NCBI GenBank assembly: GCA_013433145.1
Contig: CM024171.1
Location: forward strand, 10,044,065-10,108,064
Direction of reading: 5' to 3'
Source of the DNA: Ascaris suum
Taxonomy: Eukaryota > Nematoda > Chromadorea > Rhabditida > Ascarididae
DNA: 64,000 nucleotides
Shown in pieces: positions 36,586 to 51,500 of this stretch. Below the pieces are notes generated by a model. The model made no database searches and was not told the origin of the DNA. It saw only the letters and a program-made list of their open reading frames with translations. Numbering within the stretch: the stretch's first letter is position 1; every line of letters starts with the position of its first letter. The position numbers and the translations under genes are program-made.

Positions 36586-39500
36586 ATGGCGGATATTCCC
36601 GTACGAGTGGCTGTACGGGTACGTCCAACGAGCACGAGAGAAAAATCGGAAAGCGCACAGCCATGTGTTGTGTGCTTCGAAGAACAGAACCAAGTAGGTT
36701 TCATTGAAAGTGCACTTTCGATCTCCATACATTTTCCTGCCTTTTTCTTGGTTAAGGTGTGTTCTTTTTTCGTTTTTTTTTCCAAATGGGACATTGAAAC
36801 CTGAAAGAAAATGAGCATAGAAGAGCGGAGAGATGGATTAAGACGAGCTAATGACAGGCAACTGGAGGAATCCCGATTATATGACTGCTGAAGATTTTAT
36901 AGCAAGAATCGTAACTATTTGTTGCATCTTTTTTTTAATTGCTGAAATTTTGCATGCGAAGAATTTTGACATGTGCATTTCGCTTTTAAAACGCCAAGTG
37001 TTTTATCTTGAATTATGTGCAATGTGTTTTTATTTCGCCTGACTCACTTTCGGATTAGAAGGGTTGACTAGGAATTTACATATTTACATATATCATCCGT
37101 TCCGTTACTCGAGCCCTTCCCCTTCTCCTTCCCGCCTACCCGTTCATTAAATCATTTTCTTGAGTTGGGTATTGCAGGTGTCGGTGAATGGGAAGATGTT
37201 CGCTTTCGATAACGTGTTCGATACGACTGCCTCGCAAGAAAATGTGTATGATGCATGTGCTGCACCCATGCTCGAATATTTGTTCAAAGGTTTTTTTTGC
37301 AATAAGTAGACTCATAAATTCGTTCATTTAAAAGCTTGTAGTAGACTTATCTTAAATGGTCATGGACATCTAATATTGGGAAATATCTTGTCTTGGTAAT
37401 CGATTGTTTCTTTTCTTGTTTTCGATCATATCTAGGGCATCATTTTGGCGGTGAAACGTGGAGCATTTTCAAGCGGATTCTTGAAATACTTTCATTGAAT
37501 GAAACTTTATACGACGTACAGAGCTTTAAGAGGGAACTACGTCCTTTGTTAAAAAATAATCTGTAAACGCCATTTTATGCATTTTATTTTTTCGATGCAA
37601 ATTACGAATGCTAAACGTGAAATAGAAAGTGCAGGACACATATCTACGATATAAAGAGTGACTGACGGCGACCACTATGAGCTATCGATTATTAGAGAAA
37701 ATGTTGCGTATCGGTGAAGTTACTCAACAGCGTGCATTTTCTTACAATGTACTCTCATTTGTATAAAATGTTTTTTACTCATATTGCCTACTTTAATAAT
37801 GTGTCTGTACGATACAGCCGAAGGTTACTTCAATTTCCTCCTCTCCGTTCCGAACCTTATTTTGTCGAATGATTCCAAAAAGTTTTATCCAATCACGTCA
37901 GGTTAAAAGACCTCGAAACACTCGATTATTTGACAATCCTTTTGGGCTCGAAAACGGTTAAAATTTTGGTCTCCGAATTTTTTAAGCAACCATAAGTATC
38001 AGTGTAATTTTGCAGGATACAATTGCACCTTACTGGCATACGGTCAAACAGGTAGCGGAAAGACATATACGATGGGCACCGAAGAAACCGCTGTAATTTG
38101 AATTATTTATTCACTGATGCTTTCTCATTCTTGATTTATGCATCTTTATTAAAGAAAATTCATCTCTTATCCACTGTGTTCATTCTTGGTCGTTTTCGCT
38201 AGCGACTGAAATTTGCATCTTTTATACAACTCGAGTAGTTGGAGGTGAGAGAAGGAGGGGGCTTCTCCCACGGTCGTAGCTGATGTGCGCTTTCAGTTTC
38301 TTAGAGAGTCGAATAATGCTTCCTCAAGGTTGCTGCAAAACGTGGATAACCGACTGCCACACATTTCGATCAAGAAATAATATTTATTGACAATGTTCCT
38401 GTATGAAGCCACTAGTTTGCTTGAGAAGCTGGTTTGATTTGGTTGGTGAAGTATGGAAAGGATGAGTGTTATCCTCGAATGGGTATACTGTTTAAGTGGG
38501 ATGTAATACTGTGGTCGTTGAATTTAATTACTGCATTATATTCCACTTGCCAACTACCATAATTTTTGCGTCGTTGGATGCAGTGAGATATTGGTGATGA
38601 TGTTGAATGTGAGATTCCACTGTCAGGTTCGAATGTTACAATTTAGTCATGAATACGCAATATTAGCGTTATCTAAAAGTGCATTTAATAAGCTTGTGTT
38701 GACGGTGTGTACTTAAAGGTTTCCGGCACCACTTTTTTTTGGATTTCCTACTCATAATTGTAAATTTGCATAAAAAGCAAACTGAGGTCATTATAAGCGT
38801 TCAGGATTCGATAAGCAGTGAGCGACGTGGCATTATTACACGCATGGTGGATGCAATTTTCGAGCAAATCGGTCTGTCGGCGCTATATTCCGTAAGTGTG
38901 TCGATGCTGGAGATCTACGAGGAGCGGGTGATTGATTTGCTGACGCCTTCACGCGATAATCTGCAGATTCGCGAAATGAAAGGAACAGTCTTTGTAAGTT
39001 GAATTAGAGCTTCGTAAACCTTTTCCTTCATGAACTTAACTGTCCTTAGTATGTCTTTTTCTACTATAATGTGATATGGTGCTGAAAACATGCAAATGAT
39101 TTGCTGTTTGTTTTAAGCATTGATTTATGGTATTGAAATGTCGAATTTCCGTTTTGGTTGTTTAAATGATCTTAGGTGTTAACATAGAACGCCAATGTAC
39201 AGCATGGAAGTGAACGGATGCTTCTGAAGATGCAATTTTATCGCTACTTACTTGGCGTACTGTTAAAAATCTGCGCAAATTATAAAGCAACAGTGGTGCG
39301 AGACGATATTTCAGTTAATTTTTGTGAGGGCAATTAATCAAACAAATTCATCGTTGATAAAGAATTGTTACAGGTACAGGGCCTTTCATCGGAACGTGTG
39401 AGCAGCTTAGCAACAACGATGCAGCAATTAGAAAAGGGCTCTCTCTTAAGAAGTAAAGGAGAGACGGCAATGAACGATAAGTCATCTCGTTCGCATGCAA

Positions 39501-42500
39501 TCTTCACCGTAACAATAGAGAAACTACCTGGCAAGGATGGGTACGCTTAATTAGTGCTATTTTCGATTGTTTTACTTGATTCGCAGTGTCAAAGTTTGCA
39601 TTTTTATTAATTTGGTTCCCAGAAATGCGTATCTCGATATCCGGTCTGTTGGGAAAATTAAAGCCAAAGATGTGAGAGCGTGTGAACGAGTGTGATGACC
39701 TCCTAAATTTGTTTCATATCGATCAGCCGACTTCAAAGAAAGCTAGGTGTTTGAAGATGTAAAGATTGCTTATGTTTTACACCGACGCGACTTTGCGTTT
39801 TGCACCAGTCGACTCAGCAAAATAGTGCGCTTTCTTAGATTTTTGCTAGCGACGAGGTTAAATAAAGTGTGAAGGGATTATTTCGCATGTTTTATATTTG
39901 TTCTTGACTAACAAACATGGTTGAGCAGATGGAGGGAATGCAAAAGCGCATATTGCGGCACTATCACTGCGCATTTTTCCACTAAACCACATAATTGAGG
40001 GCAGTTTATTACTCGACAGCCGGTCATATTATAGGATACCTTTGACAGTTGCGATTGGCAGTTGTTATCGTTGGATGTCGATGTATATGATAGTCTGTTT
40101 GTTGCAGATGATCTGCTTTTTGCTTGCGTTATTAGAATGTTTTACTTATTTTTATTTTGTTGTAATTTTTTTTTATTCCCTACAGAATAATATTCGATAA
40201 ATTGAGAGATGGAAGAATAGAGCACATCACTGTATCACCACTTCCGCTAACAGAGCCCTGCAAATACGCACTGAATTAGAGCTTTAGAGCTCTCCTTTCA
40301 AAGTTGTCTAACAATAAGTCGGAGATGTTTTTGAATTGATCAATACCTGTCATATTGCCATCGCGAATACGTGATAGAATTATTATGTACAAATACTCTT
40401 ATTCAACCACTACAGCTTCCAGTATTTTGAGTTGTTGGTTGCATTGTAACCATTATTTTGAAAGCTTTTTAAGTATTTGTTTTCAGAGAGGGTGGATGCT
40501 TTAGATCGAAATTGCATCTCGTCGACCTAGCAGGTTCAGAGAAACTTAAGAAAACGCAAGCTGAAGGTGAGCGTATGCGGGAAGGGATAAAGATCAACGA
40601 AGGCCTTCTTGCCCTTGGTAATGTAATTGCGGCGTTGGCTGAGGCGGGCGGTTCAACACGACATATACCGTATCGCGATTCGAAGATCACTCGATTACTG
40701 CAAGGTAACGGTTGTGTGAGGTTGTTTGTTGTAAATTAGATTGGGTGGTGCACGAGGTTGCATTAATTATGGAATTTCCTTGTCATGAAAACGAAAATGA
40801 TTGCATGAGGGTTTTGTGAGGGGGTGGGGATGGTTCTTCGTGCTCCTTCCAAAGGTTTATCCATTCTCTCATTATGTTTCCTGCTTATAAAGCATGACAA
40901 ATACTCCTCAGTAATAGTTGTTGGTATTCTCTATTCAGAGTTGCTGTACGGGTGCTCGATGTTGTCTGATTTTTTGTATTATTTGTCTTCGAGCCACACA
41001 CTCTTCTTGCCGATATTTTTTTGTCATATCAGTAAGGAAATCCGACTGATGACATTCCCAATGAATAGTATGACGATGGATGATAGGGGATGCGCGCTAA
41101 AGCGCTTTTGCTTTTTGAGGTGGAGAGGGGGGGGGGGGGTAGGCTACGATAGCACTCATTAATATGTGGTTGCTGTGAACGCTATCATGATTTACCACTA
41201 ACTAATAAACTAATAGAAGCGTTTCTGGGCCTGAATTGTATTTTATTTAGAATTGACAAGCGCTTTGGTTGAGGACTGTGCACGTAGTTGTTATGCTATT
41301 CGATTTGTTTGTAGACTCTTTGGGTGGCAACAGTTACACGGTGATGATTGCTTGCGTGTCGCCAGCCGATACGAACGCGGAGGAAACGCTGTCGACATTG
41401 CGCTATGCGGATCGAACGAAGAAGATCAAGAATAAGCCGATCGTCAATGTGGATCCTTCGGTGGCTATGGTGGAATCGTTGAGAGCCGAACTTGCAGCCG
41501 TAAAGCACGAACTTGCAATGATTAAAACCGGTAAACAACCGCTTCTCGAATCATCGATATTGGCCAGGTGTGCAACAGATTTGTTTGCTGCGTTGCGCTT
41601 TAGCATTTCATTTACATTAGGGAATTGAGAGTTGATCTCATATTTTCATCGTTTTGCATTTAAACTTGCATATGCGTACTTGTGTAATTATAATTCTTTA
41701 CATTTTCCGGTTTGCAAAATATTTTCTCTCCTTACGAACTTGAGGTGTCAGGTGGAATTTGTGGGAGGCAAAGAGCGAAAGAGGAAAAGCAATCATAAAA
41801 CTACTTCGTGTTTTTTTTTCGAATGTTGTTTCTCGGTCCTCCGAATTTGAACGTTATATATAGTTAATGGTTTGTGCTTGTTCCATGCAAGGCTGTTGTG
41901 TACTGAATCCCAAAGCATGTCCCCAACATTCTATTTTTTATGTCGAAATAGCCACACCACATTTCTTTTTTCACCGTTGTGAAGGCTTCTGCGCATTCCT
42001 CTAATGAAATGTGTTTAATGTCTGAGTGCATAAGCACTTGCGTGTTTTTTTTAATCGGCGATCTCAGAGTAATGTAAGCAAACATTCCGCTTTTGCAAGT
42101 AAAATTAACTGACAGTAGTCCGTTGCGGGGTTAAAATTTCTGCTGCAATGTATTTAAAGGAATTAGAAGTGTGATCCTGTGGCGTTCCAGCTTTCTCCGT
42201 ATTAAGATGGCCGATGGTTCGTTAACCTGTGATCATTGTTGTGGATCTTTGTTTGCAGTCGACTGCACTGAAAAGGGGGGGGGGTGTGGGAATATTAGTA
42301 GTATATCACAATCCATCGTAGTCATGCTGGCAAGAGAAGTGGATGATTTTTGCGTGAGATAGTCGAGTATTTGCTTGCTAAGTCTTCGTCTTAGTGACGC
42401 TGATATTTAAGGACTGAATGCCTGGAGAAGGAGTTGGCAGAGGCAAACAGCACTATCAGATCGTTGAATCTCCGCTTGGCTGAAGAAGTTGCCGGGAGGT

Positions 42501-45500
42501 CAATTTTTGTCGAGCAATTGTTTGCCGCAACGCAAGCATACGAAACACTGAAGCAACGCATGCGTGCTGCTATTGAGTAAGTACTCTTGTAAAGATTAGT
42601 AGAAGCACTGCAATAATGAAATGCGATTATGGATATTTCCTGAGCAGCTTTTATAGCGTTTAAATTCCTTCAATGCACAAAGCTGCAGTTTTGCTGGTCA
42701 CATATAATAGGAAGATTTTGCAATTTGGCTGTATGCTTTATGCCTCTTGACATTGCTGCAATTGCAAACTATCGTGGGGCACTCTTCCTAGATTTAATGA
42801 TTTTGCAAGTGAGGTTTTTTGTTTTTACTCACGTCTTTATTGTTTTGTAGTTCTTCTTTCCTGTTCATCCAATTAACGCAGTAGATTTTATTCGCAGCCT
42901 TGTTGCATAAGTGGAAGAAGAAAGAAATTTGGAAGAGGAAGTATCGGAGCAGCTGTCTAATGATTATTTGTTTATTCTCATTATTGGTCCATTCGCTTGT
43001 TCGCTTGTTCATTTAGCAGTGATTCCGTTTGTTTGGTCGTGATCATGTAGTCATGTTTAGGGAGAAGACGGAAGAGAGCGAACTTCTTCGTTTATTGGAG
43101 GTCTCCTTCTCGAAGCATTCTGTTATCCAGGATGACGAGCAACAGGCAGAAGAAATCGACAAAGAAAAGGAGTCACAAGTGAGTTAATAATGCATAGAAA
43201 CGAAAGTAATGAGAGTAGTTTGGAGGAGGGGGCTTGGGAGGGAGAAAAAAGTCCCGGGTCGGAAATTATACTTGTTTTTAATTCTATTGAAATTATCCAA
43301 CTCTTTTGTTTATGAAATTTGTGTCGTATAAATAAAAAACCTTGTTTTTTCTTAGTTAGGACCTACTTCGAACACGAAAAACTTTTTTGACAACCTGCAC
43401 AATCTGGATGGTGTTTTTAAATTGCGAAGGTGAACCTTTTGACTTATTTTCTAAAGGCATCCAAAGAGATTATGTTTTATTTTTAGTGTGAAGAAGACGA
43501 TAGCGACGAAGCGACCTCAGATCCAGCCTATGTGACGGAGTTTGCAGAAAAACAGTCAGCTCTCAGTCGCAAATTCGCCTCTCTTCTAGATGAAATCAGA
43601 AACAAGGTGGTGTAATTTCGTTCTTTTCTTCATAAGTGCATGTCATTGTCTTATCTGAGACAATCGTCCATCTCTCGGAATTCTCATGAAAAGAATTTAA
43701 TGTTGTAGTATCACCTACCAAATTTGTTGATAATTTGAGAAGGCGGGCGACACAACTTTTGTCTAAAATGTTCCTTGTGTGTAGCTGAGGCTTCGTTCCG
43801 TATTGTAAAAAGTTGAATAAACTATCCGCAAAACGTTGGGAAATGCAAAAGTTAAGGATCAAAGCTGGACGGTTAAACAAGTAAAGTAGCATGGAACCGA
43901 AGTTGAACTAAGTGAGCAATGCTTGCTCTGTTTCAAGGAGAGAGCGTTCGAGGTAACAGAACAATCAAAGGCACAGTTAGAGAAGATGAGAGAAGCCCAC
44001 GAAGCTGAGCTCGAGGAGCTGCAGGCGAAGTTAGCCGCAATCGAGAGGGAGCGTGACGATCTACAAGCTCAACTCAGAGGAACTTCCATCCATCACAAGT
44101 GAGTTCAACCGTTGATTCGAGATTCGATTAAAGATGCTCACACCAGTAAGTGTTGCGTGTTCATTTATACCTCCAAGTTATCTACTGGTCACACAGTTCC
44201 TAGGGACGACATATCATCAGTTAACACTTTTAAAATAATGTTGGTGTGTAGGCTGTCTCTGGAAATAATTTGGTATAGGAGAACTCAAGTGCGTAATATT
44301 AGCAGAATGTTTTGATGTGGAGAGGGAATAAAGGTCACAGGAAGAAGTTGTTTAAAAAAGAATTTTATAGTAGTGAGCGATTAATTTATGAGAGCTTGCT
44401 ACAACTGCCGATACAAGCAAAATGATGTATCATTTCACACATTAGTTGTGCACATTCCAGGTGGATTTCAGGTGGTGGGGCCGGAATACGAAACAGTATG
44501 TTAGACGCTTGTGGCAACATATTCGGCACTGATCTTATAGCGCTAACTTTCCAACATTGGCTTGAGGAATATAATACCTATATATCCCACGCCAAGCAAC
44601 CTACAGTTATTTAACTACATCGAGGACTAGAGTATTGCAAAATATGGCCATCTACATTGTGTTTCCTTCTCCGCACACACCCATGCATATTCATTTGCGC
44701 ATATAAAAATATTGTATACTTGTTTGCGTATATAAAGGAACAATTTGATTAGTTATGAATGAAAATCATTGATATGTTTAAGGTGCTATCATAGAATTTG
44801 ATTCGATCCCGCTGTTTCCCCTTCGCCTTCTACGGTATTCATTTTCCATGAATTCAGACTGAGCGAAGACCGTCGAAGACGCCTACATGAGCTGGAAAAG
44901 GAAATCGATGCAAATCGCAAGCGAATAAAAGAATTGAAGAGGATTGAGAGAGAAAACGCGAAACTGCAGGAGCACGCAAAGAAACTCACTCAGGAGATTC
45001 AAGTAGGACTTTCTTCTCTTGGTTGTTGTGGAAATGCTATCAAGTTCCACGGCTGTCTGCTTTTTTTTGGCCATCAGCTAGTAGTTAGTTGGGCCTGTTT
45101 CATCTTTTCGGTCTGTCTGTTTCATCCACAGACGGTGGTGAAAGTGCGTTCAGCTAGCCTATCATTGAGGGGAAGGGGGAAGAGGGTGAAAATTGAGTCT
45201 GTGGGGTCAGTTCAGTGGTCAGATTCAGAGGATTTCGTTACTGCACTTGAATTCTTTTTATATCGTACCGTAAGAAGAAACTCATCTTCTTAAAACACAT
45301 CGCAAATTTCAGCTCCTTGCAGTTTGTGGGAAGTAAGGGCCAAGTTCATATAAAGAACAAATCAGGTCGAGGACGATTTTCCCCTGGAAACTTTGTACGG
45401 GATTTCTATCGTCGTTTTAGTTTGAGATATGTTAAACACTGCTTTGTTGTTCTCCCCTTTAAAAAAGGAAGAGTCTGAGATTTTATTAGAGCGCCTTGAT

Positions 45501-48500
45501 GGAAATAAAAGGCTTTGCTTGATAGAATCCACCTGGATGAGAATTACTTACTGTTGTCTTATGCTGACAGCACTATCAGATTTGCGCCTGAGTATTTAAC
45601 GAATGAACGTTTACTTTGAAGTTATTGTCTTCGCAACAGTCACTCTTCTAATATGGCTCATGCAACTAGAGGTGTGATTTCATGAAGCATGCAGAGTTTA
45701 TTTTAAGAAAATTAACGGAAGTCAAATGTTCATCAGTTTATTTATATCTCTTATCTTAGTGGCTATGTTATCTTATTTCTAATTGTTTATGCTTTTGTGA
45801 TTTTTTGCTGGAAGAATTGCTAGAAGCAGATTTTGAAGTTGACCATGTAAGCGCTTTTGATTCAGGAGCTGAAGAAGTTGCGCGTCAAGATGGCTCGCCA
45901 GATGAAGAGCGAAGAAGCAAAATTCAGGAAATGGAAATTGAACGCAGATCGTGAACTGATGCAAATCAAGAATCGGGTATGTCTTTTTTTTGAAGGTTTT
46001 CTGTTATTGTGCCTTAATTGAACTTCATTCTCAAGCTGTGTCAGCTGAGGTTATCTTTAGTAGGTTCAGAGTTCTGAGCAGGGTTCGTAGTCAAAGTTAA
46101 GCGGCATTGATGTAAAGTGAAGAGATTGTACACTTATTTGTCGACTTGCAGCTTTATTTATTGCGTCCTTATGGAATGAATTTCTGATATTTGCACTAGC
46201 GATATAGAATGCAGTTGTAATATCTTAGCTTATTATACCTCGTTGGGATAATATCTTAAGTCAAGAATAGTTGGGGCAAGTGAGGTGTCAAGTGAACCTT
46301 TACACATTCGAGATGCGGAATGCACTTGTTTTGCTTCTGTGTCATAATAAGAGAAAATTGTACCTTCTATTATATAATGAGAGTAAGTTTGGTTGCCTTT
46401 ATAGCATCGATCTCTGAGTTTTTTCCCTTAGGCTTTGGTCCAATTGAAGTTGCCTCGGCTATTCAATGTCCGGTTGGGGACATGGCATCTCCATATAATT
46501 GGCTTTTTGATCATCTCTCGATGCTCGCGATGTTATTATCTCTAGAAAGTGTTACCTGTAATGAAGCATGAAATTTGCTAAGTCTAGGATTGTGGATGCG
46601 CTATAGCGACGGGTGTGAAGGGCAAATGAAATTGTCATTATATGATTGCGCTATTTACAGGAACGCAAGCGAGAGGCTGAGGTAGCACGTGAGAAGCAAA
46701 TGACGGCGCAGCAGTTGGCCGTATATAGACGTAAATATGAAGAAGCAAGTGCGTGTAACCGTCGACTACAACAGATGCTTGTCAAGGGATCAGTTAAACC
46801 GCACAGCCAAAGAGGAGGACAGCAACTGATCGTATGTTGCACCTTCTTTAAAATGATTAGATACCTGCTCATGATGAAAGAAGGTTGAATCGACTTCGCT
46901 AAAGAGAGCAATTAACGGTTTCTTCCGTATTGGCTGAAGAGTGATTAAAGCTTATTGACTACTTATATCTCTTCGTGTTCCATATCTTCAAGCGTCTCTG
47001 CTATGAAACGAATATACGTGTCAAGACGAGCACGTTCGTTTGGATGATTGGCACGTGAAGGAGTGTTGCGAGATTATAAGGCACCGTGATGAGCACCGGC
47101 GGCATTGTCTTCTATGTTTTACTCCACAGTATGTTTCGATGTAGGCAAAAGTATAATAACTGAGTTTGCCGCTTCCGCTAACCTCTACAAAACCTGTCCA
47201 TCTTTAAAGTTACGTTATTTTTTGATCAGTTTAGATAGCACGAAATACCAGCACTTGACACTTTTTCGTGTCCCTCTCTCACCAACTTAAACGGGTTGAG
47301 GTTTCTTGTTGCTAATTCTTTTGAGAATAACTTTGAAGAAATGGGAAGCCGAGTTCAAATAATCAAACAGTTGTTCAGTTAAGTGACAACTGCTAATGAA
47401 TTGTTCCGTCAGCACTGACTTGCAGCGGATTTTTCTGTGTTAACTAGTGAGTTCAACTAGAAAAAACACAATGAATTTTTAGAGCAGCGAGTTATCTCCT
47501 TTATAGTTTTTTAAAATATTCATGTGGAGGGACGAAGAGAAAAAAGATACGTCGGCGAAATACTGGAGCTTTCATTCTTGACGCTCTTATTTTCTCCTAA
47601 TTCAACTGAAGCGTGTTGCCAGAAATCTTGGATTCAATAGCGGTTAGAGTACTGGTTTGAATCCTTGTAGCAGTAACTGTGCTACATTTGAACTTTGCCG
47701 TGCGTCATTTAAATACTTGCGGCTTTTCAAGTTCGAGCTCTTAAAAGTGGTAATCGGGCGTTTTCAGACTTTCCTTGAGAACGAGCTTGACATCGCGTTT
47801 TCAACAGCTGAGGCACGGGACCATTGCGAAGTACTCATTGAACAGCGGAAAGCCCTTTCACAGCAACTCAGGAAGATGCAAGAGCGTCGAAACAAACTCG
47901 CGAGGGAACCGTCAAGAAAGGTTGGGTTCTGTTTTTCCTTTGCGAAGTTCAGACTGCGTTGCTCTAATTGAAGTTAGAGATATGCATTTTCCTGCCAGTC
48001 TTATGCGAAAGCATATTTGGATATGTGCTTTCCTCGTTTATGTTGGATTATGCCTTTGATTCTAGATATTGCCAGTTGCAATTTAACGCGACATTTTGCG
48101 CTTTAATTTTTTAATGACAGAGAAAAGTAACTCTTAAATGTTGGAAATGGCTGGATTGTAATGTAACTGTTGAATCGCTGTTGCATATTTTTGTGCACTG
48201 AATTTGTCTATGCGCGTAGTGTGGTTAGGCCAGGTTGCCTTTCTCCTCCAACTTTAGCATGTGGCTGTAGAGAAATTTGGACCTGCGGCACTTTCCAAAA
48301 GCAGTTTTATTTTTATTTGATTTTTATTCGTAGCCCACAAACAATACTTTTATGCTTAGTCGTTTCCACTAATCGCTGTGCCTTTTTGGGTGTTTTGCTT
48401 CCTCTGCGGTATATTCCTATTAGCGTATGATACTTGCTTGAATGCCCGTGCAAGTATCTGCAGAACATTTTTTTCCCATGCGTGGCCTTTTATTTTTTCC

Positions 48501-51500
48501 GGTTTGCTATGAGCGTCAACCTATTTTTCCAGTATTCCTTTTGTATCAGTTTACGTGTTTTTTTTTTTTTTTTTATCAAGCGAAATGTTTACATCTTCCG
48601 GTAGAAACTTAAATTTGGTCACAAAATGGTTCATTCGATTCTATGCGCCTTTGCTAATTCTTTCATTCAGGCGCATTGTAGCGGCGTTGCCCCTCTGCCT
48701 GTATGTGTATTTACGTCTGTCTATACCTCCAGTAGTTCCATGTCGGAGCGGTTGTAGCTAGAGCCGTGAAGTAGGATGGATGTGATGTGCGCCATGGGGT
48801 GACTGACCAACTGTACCATAGTTGATGCTAATTCACCGAATTCGAGGGAATTGTGGAAAAGTATGCATACATCTTAGTCGGCTTCTCATTTCACGTTGGT
48901 GGGATTATAGAAAAATGATTTCTTGATGAGATTTTCATGGTACATTATGAGAGTTCGTTTTCAATGCTTCTCGATTTGTTGTTTCAGAAGCGTACAAGTA
49001 GTGATCGATCAAGTTTTGACGACGAATCTGAAAAGCAAAAACTCGATAAAGAGCTTACAAACCTTCAACAAGAGGTTGGTCATATGGTTGCTTGAAGTTC
49101 GTTTTTTTTTTTTCAGGTGATTATAAACCGCAGGAATGTTTAGGTAGTTTTTAGTTTAGAGAGAACTAATTTATTCGGAATTTTAAATTTGGACTTTTAC
49201 GAAAAGCATATGCAGGTTGGGTGACGAACCAAAGCAAAAATTGATTTTAGTGTTCGTATTTACACGGTAAGACCCAGTCACATTCGAAATATTGTGTTTT
49301 AATGGCGATGTCAGCACAGCCCGTGTTTTGGTCTGTGTTGGGGCAATGGAATGGGCTGATATCTCCAACGTGTCTCTTTTTTTCCTTCAGGTCAAGCCAT
49401 GGCATTTTTAGTTGATGCTATTTGTGTGTGTTTTCTGTTCACTCGCTTCTCTGAAAGCGTTTCCTTGTTATTGACGTACTTGCATAACAGTCAGTAACTG
49501 ATTTTGGATTTCAGATCGAGCTTCGTGCTACTGAAATAAGCGATTTGCAGTCGAAATGCGTGAATTCGGATGAGCGAGAGGAGCAACGATGGTCGATGGT
49601 AAATTCGCTTGCAGATGCGAAAATCGCTCTCAAACAACTCTTCGATGCGGTGGGTTCCGCATTTTACAGCAAGTCGTCTCTGTTGCAATGTTTGAACTGC
49701 CGATGTTTGTACGAAATTGAATATTTCGTAATCTTTTGGATGTTTTAAGTTCTGTTGCGGGAATAGGGGGAGGAAGGGAATGAAATATGCCGATACAGAA
49801 ATGATATTGGCTGGTTTTGTGATTTTCATACAGCCTCTTATTAGGACGTGTCTTATTTCTGAATGGAGCAATGAAAATATCCTTCGTTTCTGAAATGCTG
49901 TTTAATGTTATAATTGCTTGATTGTAGCGAATCGTTTTGTATTGTTGTGACAGTGATGCAAGTCGCCTGCAGTGACATGCTTTTCTTCACGGTTACTTCA
50001 TTAGAAAATGACACTTATGTGCACTATTTTTGATAAGTTGTGCATTGAGTCTTTTCTTTCTTCGTGGGAATGGCACGATTTAGGTGGAAGAGCGTTTACT
50101 GACTCATTTGCTCATCAGCTTCATCTAATTTTTCCTACCCAAGCGGAGCTGCTTCCACTCTCATTGGGGATTTGTAGCTCAAAGCGATAACGAATGGGTG
50201 GTAGGGGTGCCACCAGTCTTTATGGGCTGTCTGCAGCCTCCAGGTATTGCTGGGACAGCCGATGGCAGGAACAGCGTCCCCCTCCGTAGGTTTACACTTC
50301 CACATATCTTGCGATTGTACATCTAAACTACACGTAGAAACAAGTTTAGTGATGACTTTTGCGCATACTTTGATGTGCTCGTGCAGTCTTATCTTAAAGA
50401 GTTTTCATATTTTGGGGTGAATCTTTGCTTGATGGCGTATTTCAGAGGAAAAGTACGGTGAAATAGAAGCAAGAAACCCGTTTGGGCTTGATTTTTCGTT
50501 GTGTTATTTCGTATCATGAGCGTAGTCCCAAAGTTTCAGTCCCGACGTGTGTTATGATTCAAATGATTTTAGCGATGCAGTGTTGTCCAATATTGGGCCT
50601 GATTTTGGTAGCTAATTAAGGTGGTCAGTGATCGGCGAACAGCGTTTGAGAAGGAAAAAGTAATCGAAGAGCAAAAGAGGAAATATGAAGAGGAGAGAAA
50701 GCTCGTTGAGAAGGAGATAAGAGACCTGAAAGAAGCGCTAAAACAAGAGCAAGCAGCTTCGGAGGCCATCAGAAGCCAGCTTGCGCATAAAGAGCTTGAC
50801 CTCGATGAGATGGTTGGTTCTTTCCAATTTCTTTTTGAAGATAAAATTTGCATTTTAGATGGATCGGACAAGAAATTGGTAGAGCTTATAGTTTTGCTGA
50901 ATAATGGAGTCGAATTTGGTTATTCCAAAGGCTGATATACGGCTGCGGATGTGTACGTCTGAGGAGGATTTCTTACCAGCCTAGGTCATATGCATTCGTA
51001 GGGAGAACTACTCAACCCCGTTCTTTTCTTAGAGACAGTAGACAGCACCGAGTTTTTCTAGCTTTAAAAATGATATTTTTCGAATCAAGAAATCTCAAAA
51101 GGCCTATTCCTAGGAAATCTAGTAGTGTGCAGGCAAGATTGTGATGCACACTTTGTTCTGTAGTTGTGCCCAGTATGGATTGTTCTTGTTCAGATAATCC
51201 GCCAGGGAGTTTTTTATTGACAGTTCACGTGCAAACATTAGTTACTTTAAACATGATTGAATCGGTCTTTTATCTTGTCCATTTTGGATCTTGCTTGCTA
51301 TCACAAAGTTGTGAAAGTTATCACACTGTCATGGCTGTTCTCTCAGAGTCACTTCCCACACTTTTATGAAAAGTGTTTTGATTTCAGACAATGGGTATCA
51401 TTAACTCCTGGAATGCAATTGTGGAACCAAACGGCGATGCAGTGGATGTGGATTTGATAAAACGCTTCGGCAGTTTCGCGAAATGTGCGAAAAGGGTCAT

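Noticed and set aside
40185..40280. Possible extra kinesin exon after a CTACAG acceptor
   Set aside because: The frame compatible with exon 5 stops quickly, and joining exon 5 (39540) directly to exon 6 (40487) restores the conserved kinesin sequence.
40824..41162. 112-codon reading frame in kinesin intron 6
   Set aside because: Low-complexity hydrophobic and G-rich sequence lying wholly in an intron, with no sign of a nested gene.
47630..47695. tRNA-like boxes (GGTTAGAG and GGTTTGAATCC)
   Set aside because: The two boxes are only a few bases apart, leaving no room for an anticodon arm, and no acceptor stem pairs.
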